From NCBI GenBank assembly GCA_036374795.1, contig DASUTC010000279.1, forward strand, positions 29,201 through 93,200: a DNA stretch of 64,000 bases, read 5' to 3'. The notes under the pieces are model-generated. The model was not told where the DNA came from. It saw only the letters and a list, made by a program, of their open reading frames with translations, and ran no database searches. Within the stretch, counting starts at the first letter, position 1. Every line of letters starts with the position of its first letter. Positions 17,618 to 32,336 of this stretch are shown here, in pieces. The stretch comes from Herpetosiphonaceae bacterium. GTDB taxonomy: Bacteria > Chloroflexota > Chloroflexia > Chloroflexales > Kallotenuaceae. A program made the translations under genes and the position numbers.

Positions 17618-18610
17618 ATGATAACTGCCCCGATTATGATTGTGCCCGGTAAAAATGCTGTGTTGCATTATGTGGCCCGGCAGATGGATCGGTTAGATGA
17701 CGTTGTGGTGATGGAGTCTGCCAACCATGCGCTGTGGCAAGCCCGCCAGACACCGCCCCGGATCGTGCTGGCGGATCTTCAACTTGAAGATATGAGCGGC
17801 CTGGAGCTGGCCGAGATTTTGCCTAATTTTGCACCCAATACGCGCATCTTGATCTGCGGCCAGGCCAGTCCTGTCACCTCCGCCGAGGTGCTGGCGGTTG
17901 GCGCCGAGTTCGTCGCGCTCGAAGGCTCGGCGGCACAGGCAGTGCGCGCCGTGTATCAGGCGCTCGACATCGCGCCGCCGCCCGTGCTGCCCACGACGAG
18001 TGAGCTGAAACAGTTGCCGCCCGCGCAGGCTAAAATGCTCAACCTGCCGACCTCACAGCCGCAGGCCGAGCCTGCGCCTGCTGCCGCGCCACAGGCTGCA
18101 CCAAGCGCGACCGTCGAGCCTTCCAGAGCCGCAGCCTCAGCGCCAAAAGAGCCGCCTGCACTGGAGCCGCCTACCGAGCCTGCGCCAGCCGAAGGTTTTG
18201 GCGGCGGCGGCTCGTTGATCATCCGGCCTCAGCAGCTCACGGTGCTGAACAAACTCTTGGAGGTGCTCGCCAAAGAGATCGGCGCGCAATGCGTCCTGCT
18301 CAGCGATCCGGCGGGTATGGTCCTGGTGCAGTGGGGCGCGCTGCCAAGCGTTGTGATGGAGATGACCGGGCCGCTGCTCGCTACCAGCTTCTCGACCGCC
18401 AGCCAGCTTGCGCGGCATTTGCAGGAGCAGGATAGCAACGCCGTGTATATCCATGAGGGCACGCGCTACGACATCTATGCCTTTAACATCAGCTACCGCG
18501 TGATCCTGATCGTTATGTTCGATAAGCACGTCAATCCGGGCAAGCTCGGCACCGTCTGGGTCTATGCCAAGCGCGCCATGAAACAACTGCAACAAATCTT
18601 GAAACTCTGA
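17618..18610 (+). CDS. Receiver-like/roadblock (LC7) domain protein
   Basis: The protein has 330 residues. The ATG at 17618 is seven bases after AGG; a GTG two codons earlier is possible. Residues 1-120 resemble a response-regulator receiver with an Asp in LADLQLEDMSG, but the usual N-terminal acidic pair is missing (IMIVPGKNA), so phosphorylation is uncertain. A Pro/Ala-rich linker of about 80 residues follows. The C-terminal 120 residues are a roadblock/LC7 domain (LNKLLEVLAKEIGAQCVLLSDPAGMVL). Bacterial roadblock proteins act on small Ras-like GTPases such as MglA. Candidate partners are the upstream kinase and the GTPase at 42284. Confidence 0.75.
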   Translation: MITAPIMIVPGKNAVLHYVARQMDRLDDVVVMESANHALWQARQTPPRIVLADLQLEDMSGLELAEILPNFAPNTRILICGQASPVTSAEVLAVGAEFVALEGSAAQAVRAVYQALDIAPPPVLPTTSELKQLPPAQAKMLNLPTSQPQAEPAPAAAPQAAPSATVEPSRAAASAPKEPPALEPPTEPAPAEGFGGGGSLIIRPQQLTVLNKLLEVLAKEIGAQCVLLSDPAGMVLVQWGALPSVVMEMTGPLLATSFSTASQLARHLQEQDSNAVYIHEGTRYDIYAFNISYRVILIVMFDKHVNPGKLGTVWVYAKRAMKQLQQILKL

Positions 18611-18611
18611 T

Positions 18612-18640
18612 TTGCAATTTTTTCACACCTCTGCTATACT
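18612..18640 (+). promoter_or_regulatory. Promoter of the ATP synthase operon
   Basis: TTGCAA (18612-18617), a 17-base spacer with a T6 run, and TATACT (18635-18640) make a good sigma-70-type promoter. It lies immediately after the roadblock gene and leaves a leader of about 120 bases before atpB. Confidence 0.7.
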
Positions 18641-18769
18641 CGCCCTAGAAACACTATGTGAGAGATTTCTCGAAGTTCCAAGTACATCGACGCTCGCGAC
18701 CAACCCAATACGGGCTGTGCCACGAGCGTCGTCATTCGAGAAGCTGAAATAGTCGCGAGGAGGCTGGCT

Positions 18770-20066
<1,297 letters not shown>

Positions 20067-20151
20067 TGCCGAAAGGCAGGGGGATGCCCCTGGGGCCTGG
20101 GGAGTCCCCAAAGATTCCCCTCTCTGATGTCGATCGATAGAGGAGCACGAC

Positions 20152-20643
20152 ATGGACAAACTGGGAATTAATCCTAACCTGTTTATTGCACAGTTAATCA
20201 ACTTTGGCATCATCGCCTTCTTTTTGGCCCGCTTCCTGTACCGGCCAGTGCTGAACGCGCTGACAAACCGCCAGGCGGTTATTCGGGAAAGCCTGGAGAA
20301 TGCCGAGCAGGTCAAGCAGCAGGTTGCGCGCGCCCAGCAGGACTACGATGCCCGCTTGAACGAAGCGCGTCAGGAGGCGGCCCGCATTCTGGCGCAGGCC
20401 AACGATCGCGCCAAGACGATGGAGCAAGAGATCATCGTCCAGGCCCGTCAGGAGGCCGAGCGGATTCAAATCGAGGCCAGGCAGCAGGTGCAGCAAGAGC
20501 GCGAGCAGCTCTTGCGCGGCCTGCAATCGCAGCTTGGCAACCTTGTGGTGCAGACGGCCAGCACCGTGGTTGGGCAGGAATTGGATAGCCGTGGGCACGA
20601 CCGGCTCATTCAGAATGCCATTGCCGATCTTGGGAGGCTCTAA
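20152..20643 (+). CDS. atpF: ATP synthase Fo subunit b
   Basis: The protein has 163 residues. One N-terminal membrane helix (about 8-28, FIAQLINFGIIAFFLARFLY) is followed by a long charged coiled coil that forms the peripheral stalk. Its stop codon overlaps the atpH start by one base (TAATG), so the two are translationally coupled. Only one b-type gene is present, so the stator should be a homodimer. Confidence 0.95.
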   Translation: MDKLGINPNLFIAQLINFGIIAFFLARFLYRPVLNALTNRQAVIRESLENAEQVKQQVARAQQDYDARLNEARQEAARILAQANDRAKTMEQEIIVQARQEAERIQIEARQQVQQEREQLLRGLQSQLGNLVVQTASTVVGQELDSRGHDRLIQNAIADLGRL

Positions 20644-20999
20644 TGCCTGCCGTTGATCCCGCTGCCACGGCGCGGGCGCTGTACGATGCGCTCGCACAAA
20701 CGCTGCGCGATAGTGGAGCCGAAGATCAGCTCGATGAGGTCGTCAACCAGTTCCTTGAGCTGGCGCGTGGGTCCGGCCCGCGCGAAGCGCTGATTACCAG
20801 CGCGGTGCCGCTCACGCCGGAGCAGCAGACAGGGCTCGTGCAGCAGTTGCAGGCCAAATATAGCAAGGCGCTGGTCATCAAATTTGAGGTTGATCCGGCG
20901 ATCCTGGGCGGCCTGATCGTCCGCGTGGGCGACCGGGTCCTTGATGAGAGCGTCCGCAGCCGACTGATCGCTGTTCAGCAAGGTATGCTCACGAGCTAA
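20643..20999 (+). CDS. atpH: ATP synthase F1 subunit delta, short form
   Basis: The protein has 118 residues, where the family usually has about 175-180. The C-terminal half, which contacts subunit b, is clear: ITSAVPLTPEQQTGLVQQLQ and FEVDPAILGGLIVRVGDRVLD. The N-terminal helical bundle that binds the alpha-subunit tips is reduced to about 45 residues. No upstream extension is possible, because the start overlaps the atpF stop. The reading frame is intact and codon use is normal, so this is a compact version and not a broken gene. Confidence 0.85.
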   Translation: MPAVDPAATARALYDALAQTLRDSGAEDQLDEVVNQFLELARGSGPREALITSAVPLTPEQQTGLVQQLQAKYSKALVIKFEVDPAILGGLIVRVGDRVLDESVRSRLIAVQQGMLTS

Positions 21000-21011
21000 C
21001 GATACTAATAC

Positions 21012-21119
21012 CGAACAGAGAACAAAGAGCGAAGGGGGCAGATACCGGCTCAGCAGAGCACTCGTCGGCAAGGTGCTTGATACGGTGACGCTGTTCCTGG
21101 TTCTTTGTTCTTTGTTTTG
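21012..21119. repeat. AACAAAG-type heptad hairpin between atpH and atpA
   Basis: A purine arm (21013-21033, containing AGAACAAAGAGCGAAG) faces a pyrimidine arm (21098-21119, GGTTCTTTGTTCTTTG). The arms are built of degenerate seven-base units and can pair in the mRNA just before the atpA ribosome-binding site. Confidence 0.55.
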
Positions 21120-21131
21120 CTAGAGGATACT

Positions 21132-22667
<1,536 letters not shown>

Positions 22668-22729
22668 GCGGCAGATGTGGAGCCGATCGGCTCCACACGC
22701 CAACCCTGCTACGTCTTGACGAGGTACAC

Positions 22730-23590
22730 ATGGCATCTTTACGCGAGATTCGCCGCCGCGTGAGGTCGGTCAAGAATGTCGCCAAGATCACCAAAGCGAT
22801 GGAGATGGTTTCGGCGTCGAAGATGCGACGCGCGCAGCGCAACACGCAGGCAACGCGGCCCTACTCCGACCGGATGCGCGATGTCATGGGCGAGCTAACG
22901 GTCCGCGCCGGTCAAACGCTGGCGCATCCGCTCCTGACGCAGCGCACCGACGTACGGCGGATCGGCCTGGTGATCATCACGCCCGACAAGGGCTTGTGCG
23001 GCGCGCTCGTCTCCAACGTGCTCCGCACGGCCAGTCGCTTCATCCTCGATCAGCGCAAGCTCGGTCGTGAGGTCGAGGTGCTGACGGTCGGCAAGAAAGG
23101 CCGCGATTTCGCCGTGCGCACCGGCCTGAAGCTGGTCGCCGAGATCACCGGCCTGGGCGACGCGCCCAGCCTGATCGACATTCTGCCCGTGGCGACCAAT
23201 GTGATCAACAGCTTCAGCGACGGCCACTTCGACGAAGTGTATGTGGTCTTCACGGCGTTCATCAACACGCTGACCCAGCGACCGGAGCGCCGCCGCGTGC
23301 TGCCGATCGAGCCGCCGCAGGAGGCTGCCGAAACGCGCACCGACTACACGTACGAGCCGAGCCAGGAAGAGGTGCTGAACGCGCTTCTGCCGCGCTTCGT
23401 AGAGGTTCAGCTCTATCAGACGATTCTTGAGTCGATCGCCAGCGAGCACTCGGCGCGCATGACCGCTATGCGCAACGCGACCGACAACGCCAAGGAGCTG
23501 GTGCGCGATCTGACGCTCTCGGCCAACAAGGCGCGTCAGGCCGCGATTACCAAAGAGCTTGCGGAGATCTCAGCCGGTAGTTTGCGGTAA
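22730..23590 (+). CDS. atpG: ATP synthase F1 subunit gamma
   Basis: The protein has 286 residues, normal length. The central rotor shaft shows the conserved N-terminal helix ([20 protein letters not shown] then [13 protein letters not shown]) and C-terminal helix ([20 protein letters not shown], here [20 protein letters not shown]). The central GLCGAL motif ([13 protein letters not shown]) is present. It follows atpA by 62 bases. Confidence 0.96.
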   Translation: MASLREIRRRVRSVKNVAKITKAMEMVSASKMRRAQRNTQATRPYSDRMRDVMGELTVRAGQTLAHPLLTQRTDVRRIGLVIITPDKGLCGALVSNVLRTASRFILDQRKLGREVEVLTVGKKGRDFAVRTGLKLVAEITGLGDAPSLIDILPVATNVINSFSDGHFDEVYVVFTAFINTLTQRPERRRVLPIEPPQEAAETRTDYTYEPSQEEVLNALLPRFVEVQLYQTILESIASEHSARMTAMRNATDNAKELVRDLTLSANKARQAAITKELAEISAGSLR

Positions 23591-25177
<1,587 letters not shown>

Positions 25178-25187
25178 TTGACAACGT

Positions 25188-25226
25188 GCCGCCTCCAATG
25201 TCGCGGCTTGGGCATTGGAGGGCGGC
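25188..25226 (+). promoter_or_regulatory. Intercistronic hairpin between atpD and atpC
   Basis: The 13-base arm at 25188-25200 pairs with 25213-25226 with a single bulged G, and the loop is 12 bases. It starts 11 bases after the atpD stop and has no T tract, so it is more likely an mRNA stability or translation element than a terminator. Confidence 0.6.
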
Positions 25227-25240
25227 TAAGAGAGGACGCT

Positions 25241-25684
25241 ATGCCTTTTCGCCTCGAAATTGTCACCGCCGAGCGCGTCGTTATGTCCGAAGATGTCGAT
25301 CAGGTCAATGTGCCGGGCGCGGCTGGACGTATGGGCATCCTGGCGCGTCACGAGCCGCTGCTGACCTCGCTGATTCCCGGCGAGCTGTCGATCATCAAGA
25401 ACGGCGAGCGCATCCCGTTTGCGGTATCCGGCGGCTTTATGGAGGTGCTGCCCGATCGGGTGACAATCCTGGCCGATACCGCCGAGCGCGCGGATGAGAT
25501 CGACGAAGCGCGCGCCGAAGCGGCTCGTCGTCGCGCCGAGGAGCTGCTGCACGAGCGACGATCCGAGCAGGAGATGCTGATCGCGGAGGCCCAACTGCGA
25601 CGGGCGATGGTTCGGCTGGCCGTGGCGCGGCTCAAGCGTGGCGGACGCCACACCGGTCCCGGCGGCGTGCTCGGCGAAGATTAG
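25241..25684 (+). CDS. atpC: ATP synthase F1 subunit epsilon
   Basis: The protein has 147 residues from the ATG at 25241; AGAGGA lies upstream. The N-terminal beta sandwich is typical (GAAGRMGILARHEPLLTSL, GGFMEVLPDRVTILAD). The C-terminal helical hairpin (EARAEAARRRAEELLHERR) is followed by a Gly-rich tail (KRGGRHTGPGGVLGED). It is the last gene of the operon; a strong terminator begins 54 bases later. Confidence 0.95.
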   Translation: MPFRLEIVTAERVVMSEDVDQVNVPGAAGRMGILARHEPLLTSLIPGELSIIKNGERIPFAVSGGFMEVLPDRVTILADTAERADEIDEARAEAARRRAEELLHERRSEQEMLIAEAQLRRAMVRLAVARLKRGGRHTGPGGVLGED

Positions 25685-25737
25685 CGCCGCGATCATTCGG
25701 TTGCAGCGGCGGTACGATGAAGTATGCTACAATATCT

Positions 25738-25776
25738 GCGCTTGACGTAACCCACGTCAGGCGCGTTTCTTTGTTT
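25738..25776 (+). terminator. Terminator of the ATP synthase operon
   Basis: An 11-bp stem (25738-25748 with 25754-25764, one G:T pair) with a 5-base loop is followed by GTTTCTTTGTTTT. A TGC-TACAAT at 25726-25733 lies just upstream, so an mreB transcript starting there would carry this hairpin in its leader. Confidence 0.8.
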
Positions 25777-25858
25777 TCAAACGGCAACGCCGGGAAGTGG
25801 CAGGCCAAACAACCGGCGTCGAACAGGCTGCTTGTAATAGATTGATTGAGGAGTTACG

Positions 25859-26872
25859 GTGGCGCGCAAAATTGGTATCGATCTCGGCACAGCAAATGTT
25901 TTAGTCTATGTCAAAGGCAAAGGCATTGTCCTCAGCGAGCCGTCGGTGGTCGCGCTTTCGACCAAAACCGGACGACCTCGCGCAGTTGGCGTCGACGCGC
26001 TGGAGATGCTAGGCCGCGAGCCCGAAAGTATCGAAGTGATCCGCCCGATGCGCAACGGCGTCATCGCGGACTATATTGTCACCGAGGCGATGCTTCGGCA
26101 CTTTATCCGCAAGGCCAACCAGGGCGCGTTCTCGCGGCCCGGCGTGATGATCTGTATTCCGGCGGGTGTCACCTCGGTAGAGATGCGCGCGGTGCATCAC
26201 GCCGCGATCCAGGCCGGGGCGCATCCCAAGCACACCTACCTGATCCGCGAGCCGCTGGCCGCCGCGATCGGCGCGAACATTCCCACGGCCAAAGCGTCGG
26301 GCAATCTGGTGATCGACATCGGCGGCGGCACCACCGAGGTCGCCGTGATCTCGCTCAACGACATCGTCGTCAGCACCTCGGTGCGGGTTGGCGGGATCAA
26401 GTTCGACGAAGCGATCGCCTCCTACATCAAGCGCAAATACAACGTCGTCATCGGCGAGCGCACGGCAGAGAGTGTCAAAGTCGAGGTCGGATCGGCGCTG
26501 CCGCTCGATTCGCCGCTGCTGATGCAGGTGCGCGGACGGGATCAGGTGGCGGGCCTTCCCCGGACGATTCAGGTCAGCTCGACCGAGATCACCGAGGCGA
26601 TTCAGGAGCCGCTCGAAGCGATCATCAACGCCGTGCGCGCGGTGCTGGTCGAAACGCCGCCGGAGCTGGCATCGGATATTATCGATAAAGGCATGGTCAT
26701 GACCGGCGGCGGCTCGATGCTGCGGCGTATCAATGAGCTGCTGACTGAAGTGACCGGCGTGCCCTGCTATGTCGCCGATCAGCCCGCGAACTGTGTGGCG
26801 ATCGGCACGGGTCTGGCCCTCGAAAACCTCCATATTCTGCGCGATAGCCTGTCTGGTGACGGCGAACTGTAA
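25859..26872 (+). CDS. mreB: MreB/Mbl-type actin homologue
   Basis: The protein has 337 residues from a GTG at 25859, five bases after TGAGGAG. It would polymerise into membrane-associated filaments that guide cell-wall synthesis and rod shape. The actin-fold phosphate loops are visible: [19 protein letters not shown] at the N terminus, [16 protein letters not shown] in the middle and [18 protein letters not shown] near the end. No mreC, mreD or rodA follows, so this copy stands apart from a mre operon. Confidence 0.93.
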   Translation: MARKIGIDLGTANVLVYVKGKGIVLSEPSVVALSTKTGRPRAVGVDALEMLGREPESIEVIRPMRNGVIADYIVTEAMLRHFIRKANQGAFSRPGVMICIPAGVTSVEMRAVHHAAIQAGAHPKHTYLIREPLAAAIGANIPTAKASGNLVIDIGGGTTEVAVISLNDIVVSTSVRVGGIKFDEAIASYIKRKYNVVIGERTAESVKVEVGSALPLDSPLLMQVRGRDQVAGLPRTIQVSSTEITEAIQEPLEAIINAVRAVLVETPPELASDIIDKGMVMTGGGSMLRRINELLTEVTGVPCYVADQPANCVAIGTGLALENLHILRDSLSGDGEL

Positions 26873-27059
26873 CGTAACTGACGTGTCGTACATTAAGTGC
26901 CGGGCTGAGCAGGTCCGGGCGCGGGCCTTGCTGCATCAGACGGCGGGGCGCAGCGCTGCGCTCTGGGCACGGCAGCGGTGTACCTGCGGTGCGCAAGGTG
27001 GTACATAGTTGTGATAGAATGAACAACTGGGAACCTATATCCGGTTGAGGAGGAATCCA

Positions 27060-28658
<1,599 letters not shown>

Positions 28659-28684
28659 CGCGGCGCAAGGCCGGGGCTGAAAGA

Positions 28685-28713
28685 TTCCTACGGCGGCGCG
28701 CACATGGTATAAT
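28685..28713 (+). promoter_or_regulatory. Promoter of secG
   Basis: TTCCTA (28685-28690), a 17-base spacer and TATAAT (28708-28713) preceded by TGG (extended -10). Confidence 0.6.
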
Positions 28714-28748
28714 GTCGCGCAACTGAACTCCTGGGAGCTATTGAATTC

Positions 28749-28988
28749 ATGACTGTACGTACATTTATTGACCTTGCCCAAATCGTCCTGGCGATTACGC
28801 TGATCGTGCTTGTGCTGCTGCAAGCCAAAGGCAACTCGGCCAGCGCCTTCTTCAACCGCGAGGCCGCTACCACCTATCGTACACGCCGTGGCGTGGAGCG
28901 GACGATCCTTCAGGCGACGATCGCGATCGGCATCTTGTTCTGTGTCCTTTCGCTGATCAACAACCTGCTGCCGAAGTTTGGTATCTAG
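28749..28988 (+). CDS. secG: Preprotein translocase subunit SecG
   Basis: The protein has 79 residues with two hydrophobic helices (about 5-23 and 53-72) joined by a polar loop containing SASAFFNREAATTYRTRRG. SecG associates with SecYE and assists SecA-driven export. The motif LVLLQAKGNSA is the usual family signature after helix one. It has its own promoter and terminator. Confidence 0.92.
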   Translation: MTVRTFIDLAQIVLAITLIVLVLLQAKGNSASAFFNREAATTYRTRRGVERTILQATIAIGILFCVLSLINNLLPKFGI

Positions 28989-28995
28989 GCCCAGG

Positions 28996-29048
28996 CACGC
29001 CGATTGATCGTGAAGCTGCTTCATGAGCGATCGGCGTGTTTGTGTGTT
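28996..29048 (+). terminator. Terminator after secG
   Basis: A perfect 9-bp outer stem (28996-29004 with 29030-29038) holds an inner GTGAAG/CTTCAT stem, followed by TTTGTGTGTT. The next gene begins at 29057, so some read-through is possible. Confidence 0.75.
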
Positions 29049-29056
29049 AAGTACAC

Positions 29057-30685
29057 ATGATTCGTCGTATCCGCTGGCAAATCCTGATCGCTGTCGCCGC
29101 CGCGCTGTTCATCTTCAGTCTGCTCGGCTCGTTCGCGCTCTCGTCCGCAGCCACGCATCGTCCGCTGCAAGGTCGGGTCTATGTCGAAGGCGTGGTCGGC
29201 ACGCCCGAACAGCTTAACCCGCTGGCGCAAGGCCCCGATACATCGCAGGCCGAGCGAGATATTGCCGCGCTGCTCTTCGAGGGGCTGACGGAGGTCGACG
29301 CCACGGGTCGCGTCCAGCCCGCGCTGGCGGAGCGCTGGACGGCAAGCCAGGATAGCCGCGTCTATACCTTTACGCTGCGCAGCGATCGGACCTGGCACGA
29401 TGGCGCGCCCGTCACCGCCGATGATGTGCTGTACACGGTGCGCGGCGTGCAGAACGCGAACTTTCCCGGCGATCCCGCGCTGGCCGTTCTCTGGCGGAAC
29501 GTTCTGGTGCAAAAACTCGACGAGCAGACGATCCGCTTCGAGCTGAGCACGCCCTTCGCACCCTTCCCCAGCCTTGCTCGCCTCCCGATCTTACCGGCGC
29601 ATCTCTTCCGCACCCTGCGCCCTGAGCAGTGGGCCGCCGCCCCGTTCAGCCGCCGCCCTGTCGGCACTGGCCGCTGGAAGCTTCAGGCGCTCGACGCGCA
29701 GCAAGCGCTGCTGGTGCCGTTCTTCGAGTATCCCGGCAGACGAACGCTCGATAATCTGCTGCTGCGATTCTACCCGACCGCAGATGCCGCTGTGCTGGCG
29801 CTGCGGCGCAATGAGGTCCAGGGCGTCGCGACACTTGCCACCGCAGGTCGCCGCGCGCCCGAAGCGCCGCGCCGGACGCAGCGTGTGCTGGCTCCGCTCG
29901 GCGACTACACGATGCTGGCCTTCAACCTGCGACAGCCGCCGCTCGATGAGGCGCAGTTCCGCGAGGCGCTCGCGCTCGGCATCAACCGCGATCTGCTGAT
30001 CGCCAATGTGCTCGACGGCCAGGGGCGTCTGCTCGACACGCCGGTTGTCTCCGGCACCTGGGCCGCCGATCCGCAGGCGCGGCTGCCGGAGTTTCGACGC
30101 AGCGCCGCGCAGCAATTGCTGGGGCAGCTCGGCTATGTCGATCGCAACGGCGACGGCTGGATCGAGCAGGACGGCCAACGGCTCACGCTGCCGCTGCTGA
30201 TCGCCGATACAGGCGAGCAGATCGCGCTGGCGAGCGAGGTCACGCGGCAGCTTCGGGCGATCGGCATCGGCGTCGAGGCGCGGCGCGTCCCGGCGGCCAC
30301 GCTGCAAACTGAGCTGGCGGCGCATAATTTTACGCTGGCGCTGCATAGCTGGAACAACGTCGGAGCCGATCCCGATGCATACGCGCTGTGGCACTCGTCG
30401 CGGGCCGACGGCGGCGCGAACTACGCGGGCCTGCGCGATAGCCAGATCGATCAATTCCTCACACAGGCCCGCGCGACAACCAGCGAGACGCAGCGGCGAC
30501 AGCTCTACTCGCAGTTTCAGCGGCGCTGGGCTGAGATAATCCCCAGCCTGCCGCTCTACCAGAGCGTGCTGGCCTACGACGTGAATGCGTCGATCGAGGG
30601 GCCGCCGCAGACGCCCGCCTTCCTCGCCTCGCCCGCCGATCGCTTCTCGCTGCTGGATGAGTGGAAGATTCCGGCCCGCCAGTAG
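29057..30685 (+). CDS. ABC transporter substrate-binding protein, peptide/nickel family (SBP_bac_5)
   Basis: The protein has 542 residues. An N-terminal signal or anchor helix (about 8-30, LIAVAAALFIFSLLGSFAL) is followed by the family-5 solute-binding fold: EGVVGTPEQLNPLA, AERWTASQDSRVYTFTLRSD with TWHDGAPVTADDV, and the C-terminal YSQFQRRWAEIIPSLPLYQS. No lipobox cysteine is evident, so it may stay membrane-anchored. No permease or ATPase genes follow; it would need components encoded elsewhere. The bound peptide or ligand cannot be read from the sequence. Confidence 0.88.
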   Translation: MIRRIRWQILIAVAAALFIFSLLGSFALSSAATHRPLQGRVYVEGVVGTPEQLNPLAQGPDTSQAERDIAALLFEGLTEVDATGRVQPALAERWTASQDSRVYTFTLRSDRTWHDGAPVTADDVLYTVRGVQNANFPGDPALAVLWRNVLVQKLDEQTIRFELSTPFAPFPSLARLPILPAHLFRTLRPEQWAAAPFSRRPVGTGRWKLQALDAQQALLVPFFEYPGRRTLDNLLLRFYPTADAAVLALRRNEVQGVATLATAGRRAPEAPRRTQRVLAPLGDYTMLAFNLRQPPLDEAQFREALALGINRDLLIANVLDGQGRLLDTPVVSGTWAADPQARLPEFRRSAAQQLLGQLGYVDRNGDGWIEQDGQRLTLPLLIADTGEQIALASEVTRQLRAIGIGVEARRVPAATLQTELAAHNFTLALHSWNNVGADPDAYALWHSSRADGGANYAGLRDSQIDQFLTQARATTSETQRRQLYSQFQRRWAEIIPSLPLYQSVLAYDVNASIEGPPQTPAFLASPADRFSLLDEWKIPARQ

Positions 30686-30751
30686 CTCAAAAATCCATCT
30701 CCCAGCGTCACCGAACGGCCGCCACGCGAATATAGAAGATCATTTCCCGTA

Positions 30752-30776
30752 GGGGCGTATGGCCTACGCCCCGATT
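30752..30776 (+). terminator. Hairpin after the substrate-binding protein gene
   Basis: GGGGCGTA (30752-30759) pairs perfectly with TACGCCCC (30765-30772), followed by GATTT. The T tract is short. The arm sequence resembles GTAGGGGC hairpins scattered between genes, compare 55888-55908. Confidence 0.5.
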
Positions 30777-30916
30777 TGCGGTGTCGATCATCGAAACAGG
30801 CCAGATCCGGCTCGCCCACGCAGCGCCGCAGGGTTTATAATACCCCTACCGAATCATCCATCATCGCCGATCTCATCCCCCGCCCGAAACAATCCTAGCG
30901 ATCGAGGAGTATTGTT

Positions 30917-31588
30917 ATGGCGCAGCAGCCTGCATCAAGTTACAGCTACGACGTGTTCATCAGCTACAGCAGCCGCGATAGCGATTGGGTCCATAACACG
31001 CTTCTGCCGCGTCTGGAAGAGGCGGGCCTGCGCGTTTGTATCGATTTTCGGGACTTTGAGATCGGCGTGCCGAGCATCGTCAACATGGAGAACGCGGTGG
31101 AGCGCAGCCGGAGGACGCTGCTGGTGCTGACAGAGAGCTGGATGAAGAGCGAGTGGACCGCGTTCGAGTCGCTATTGACGCAGACATCCGATCCCGCAGG
31201 CGTGCGCCGCAGGACGATCCCGCTCTTGCTTGAGCGCTGCGATCTGCCGCCGCGCTTGAAGATGCTAACCTACGCGGACTTCACCAACCCCAATCTCCAA
31301 GCAGCGCAGCTTCCACGGCTGATCAACGCGCTCAAAGATCCGGCGAGCAGCGCTCCGTCTGCATCGTCCAGCACGAGTCAGGCTGCGTCATCTCCCACCA
31401 CGAGCCAGAGCGCGCCTCCCAAGACCGATCCCGATCGCGCCCATGCCGAAGAGCTTTTGCGTATCAAGCGCCGCCGACTTCAGGTGTTAGAGCGTCAGGA
31501 GGCTACGTTAGGTCTACACGTACCCCCGCATATCGCGCTGGAAATCGAGGATCTGCGCCGCGAGATCGCCGATCTGGAGTCGCGCTGA
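30917..31588 (+). CDS. TIR-domain protein with C-terminal helical module
   Basis: The protein has 223 residues. The TIR domain (about 9-140) starts YDVFISYSSRDSDWV, and its conserved Glu is E84 in SEWTAFE, the position needed for NAD+ cleavage in active TIR enzymes. A Ser/Thr/Pro linker (about 145-175) leads to a 45-residue helical C terminus (RIKRRRLQVLERQEATLG then HVPPHIALEIEDLRREIADL) that I have seen appended to Chloroflexota and cyanobacterial effector proteins; this recognition is from memory. An antiphage or cell-death role is possible but no partner sensor gene is adjacent. AGGAG precedes the ATG. Confidence 0.75.
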   Translation: MAQQPASSYSYDVFISYSSRDSDWVHNTLLPRLEEAGLRVCIDFRDFEIGVPSIVNMENAVERSRRTLLVLTESWMKSEWTAFESLLTQTSDPAGVRRRTIPLLLERCDLPPRLKMLTYADFTNPNLQAAQLPRLINALKDPASSAPSASSSTSQAASSPTTSQSAPPKTDPDRAHAEELLRIKRRRLQVLERQEATLGLHVPPHIALEIEDLRREIADLESR

Positions 31589-31640
31589 CGACGTTTCTCT
31601 CCCCTAAACACGAGACGTAGAGCTTCACGCAAGCGCACGG

Positions 31641-31678
31641 GGACAAAAGAAAAACCCACCAGCCATTGACTGATGGGT
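31641..31678 (-). terminator. Terminator of tRNA-Gly
   Basis: On the reverse strand a hairpin (ACCCA/TGGGT outer stem, CAG/CTG inner, 31654-31678) is followed by TTTTTCTTTTGTCC. It directly follows the tRNA 3' end. Confidence 0.75.
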
Positions 31679-31681
31679 AAT

Positions 31682-31757
31682 TGGAGCGGGAGACGGGATT
31701 CGAACCCGCGACCTTCTCCTTGGCAAGGAGATGCTCTACCAACTGAGCCACTCCCGC
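31682..31757 (-). tRNA. tRNA-Gly(GCC)
   Basis: The 76-base cloverleaf on the reverse strand has acceptor GCGGGAG/CTCCCGC, anticodon loop TTGCCAA (GCC), T loop TTCGAAT and an encoded CCA end. Confidence 0.97.
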
Positions 31758-31946
31758 AAACATCATTTGCTTGCGACGGCGTGGAGTATACCATAGGGTT
31801 GAAAAAATTGCAAATTCAAAGCAACCGATCGACGTGCCATATCGCTGCACGAGGCCATTCCGTACGGTCGCGGCTCGTCATATCTGGACGCACCACGACC
31901 GTACGAGCTAGATCAGCGCGGGCGATCTCGACGCGAGTCTGTGGCA

Positions 31947-32336
31947 CTACCCGAAGCAGTAGTGTCCGTAATAATCAGTCCATTGCGGATCGGCTGTAAC
32001 CCAACCCTTCCAGGTATCTGAAAACGGGTTATACACATGATAGCGGTTATTGGCGATCCCTGTCGTAGCGAACACATCACCCTTTAAGAGCCTTCCAATC
32101 ACTGTGCTGCTGGTAGAGCTCTCAAAAACCCGTATATCGGTCGCCGTCACGATGCGACACCAGTATTCTCGGTACGCCGCTGTCTTAGCATGTGGGCGGT
32201 TAGCGGCCACGGTTCCCTGACGATGAGCACTGTCGCTCTTCATAATCGGCATGGAGGCTGCCGAGCTTACCGCTAGCGTGCTGCTCAACACCGCCAATGC
32301 CAACACAAAACCAACGATACGCGATCGTTTCGACAT
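31947..32336 (-). CDS. Secreted SH3-like domain protein
   Basis: The protein has 129 residues. It has a clear signal peptide (KRSRIVGFVLALAVLSSTLAVSSAA), with cleavage likely near residue 27. The mature part resembles a bacterial SH3-type domain (ATDIRVFESSTSSTVIGRLLKGD, then WKGWVTADPQW) and contains two Cys that could form a disulfide. A strong AAGGAG ribosome-binding site lies before the ATG. GC is lower than in the neighbours, which together with the sparse surroundings hints at recent acquisition. Role unknown; similar proteins bind cell wall or associate with extracellular enzymes. Confidence 0.7.
   Translation of the reverse strand: MSKRSRIVGFVLALAVLSSTLAVSSAASMPIMKSDSAHRQGTVAANRPHAKTAAYREYWCRIVTATDIRVFESSTSSTVIGRLLKGDVFATTGIANNRYHVYNPFSDTWKGWVTADPQWTDYYGHYCFG

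Noticed and set aside
29591..30454. Reverse reading frame of 287 codons within the substrate-binding protein gene
   Set aside because: Shadow frame; the forward protein has a full SBP_bac_5 fold.
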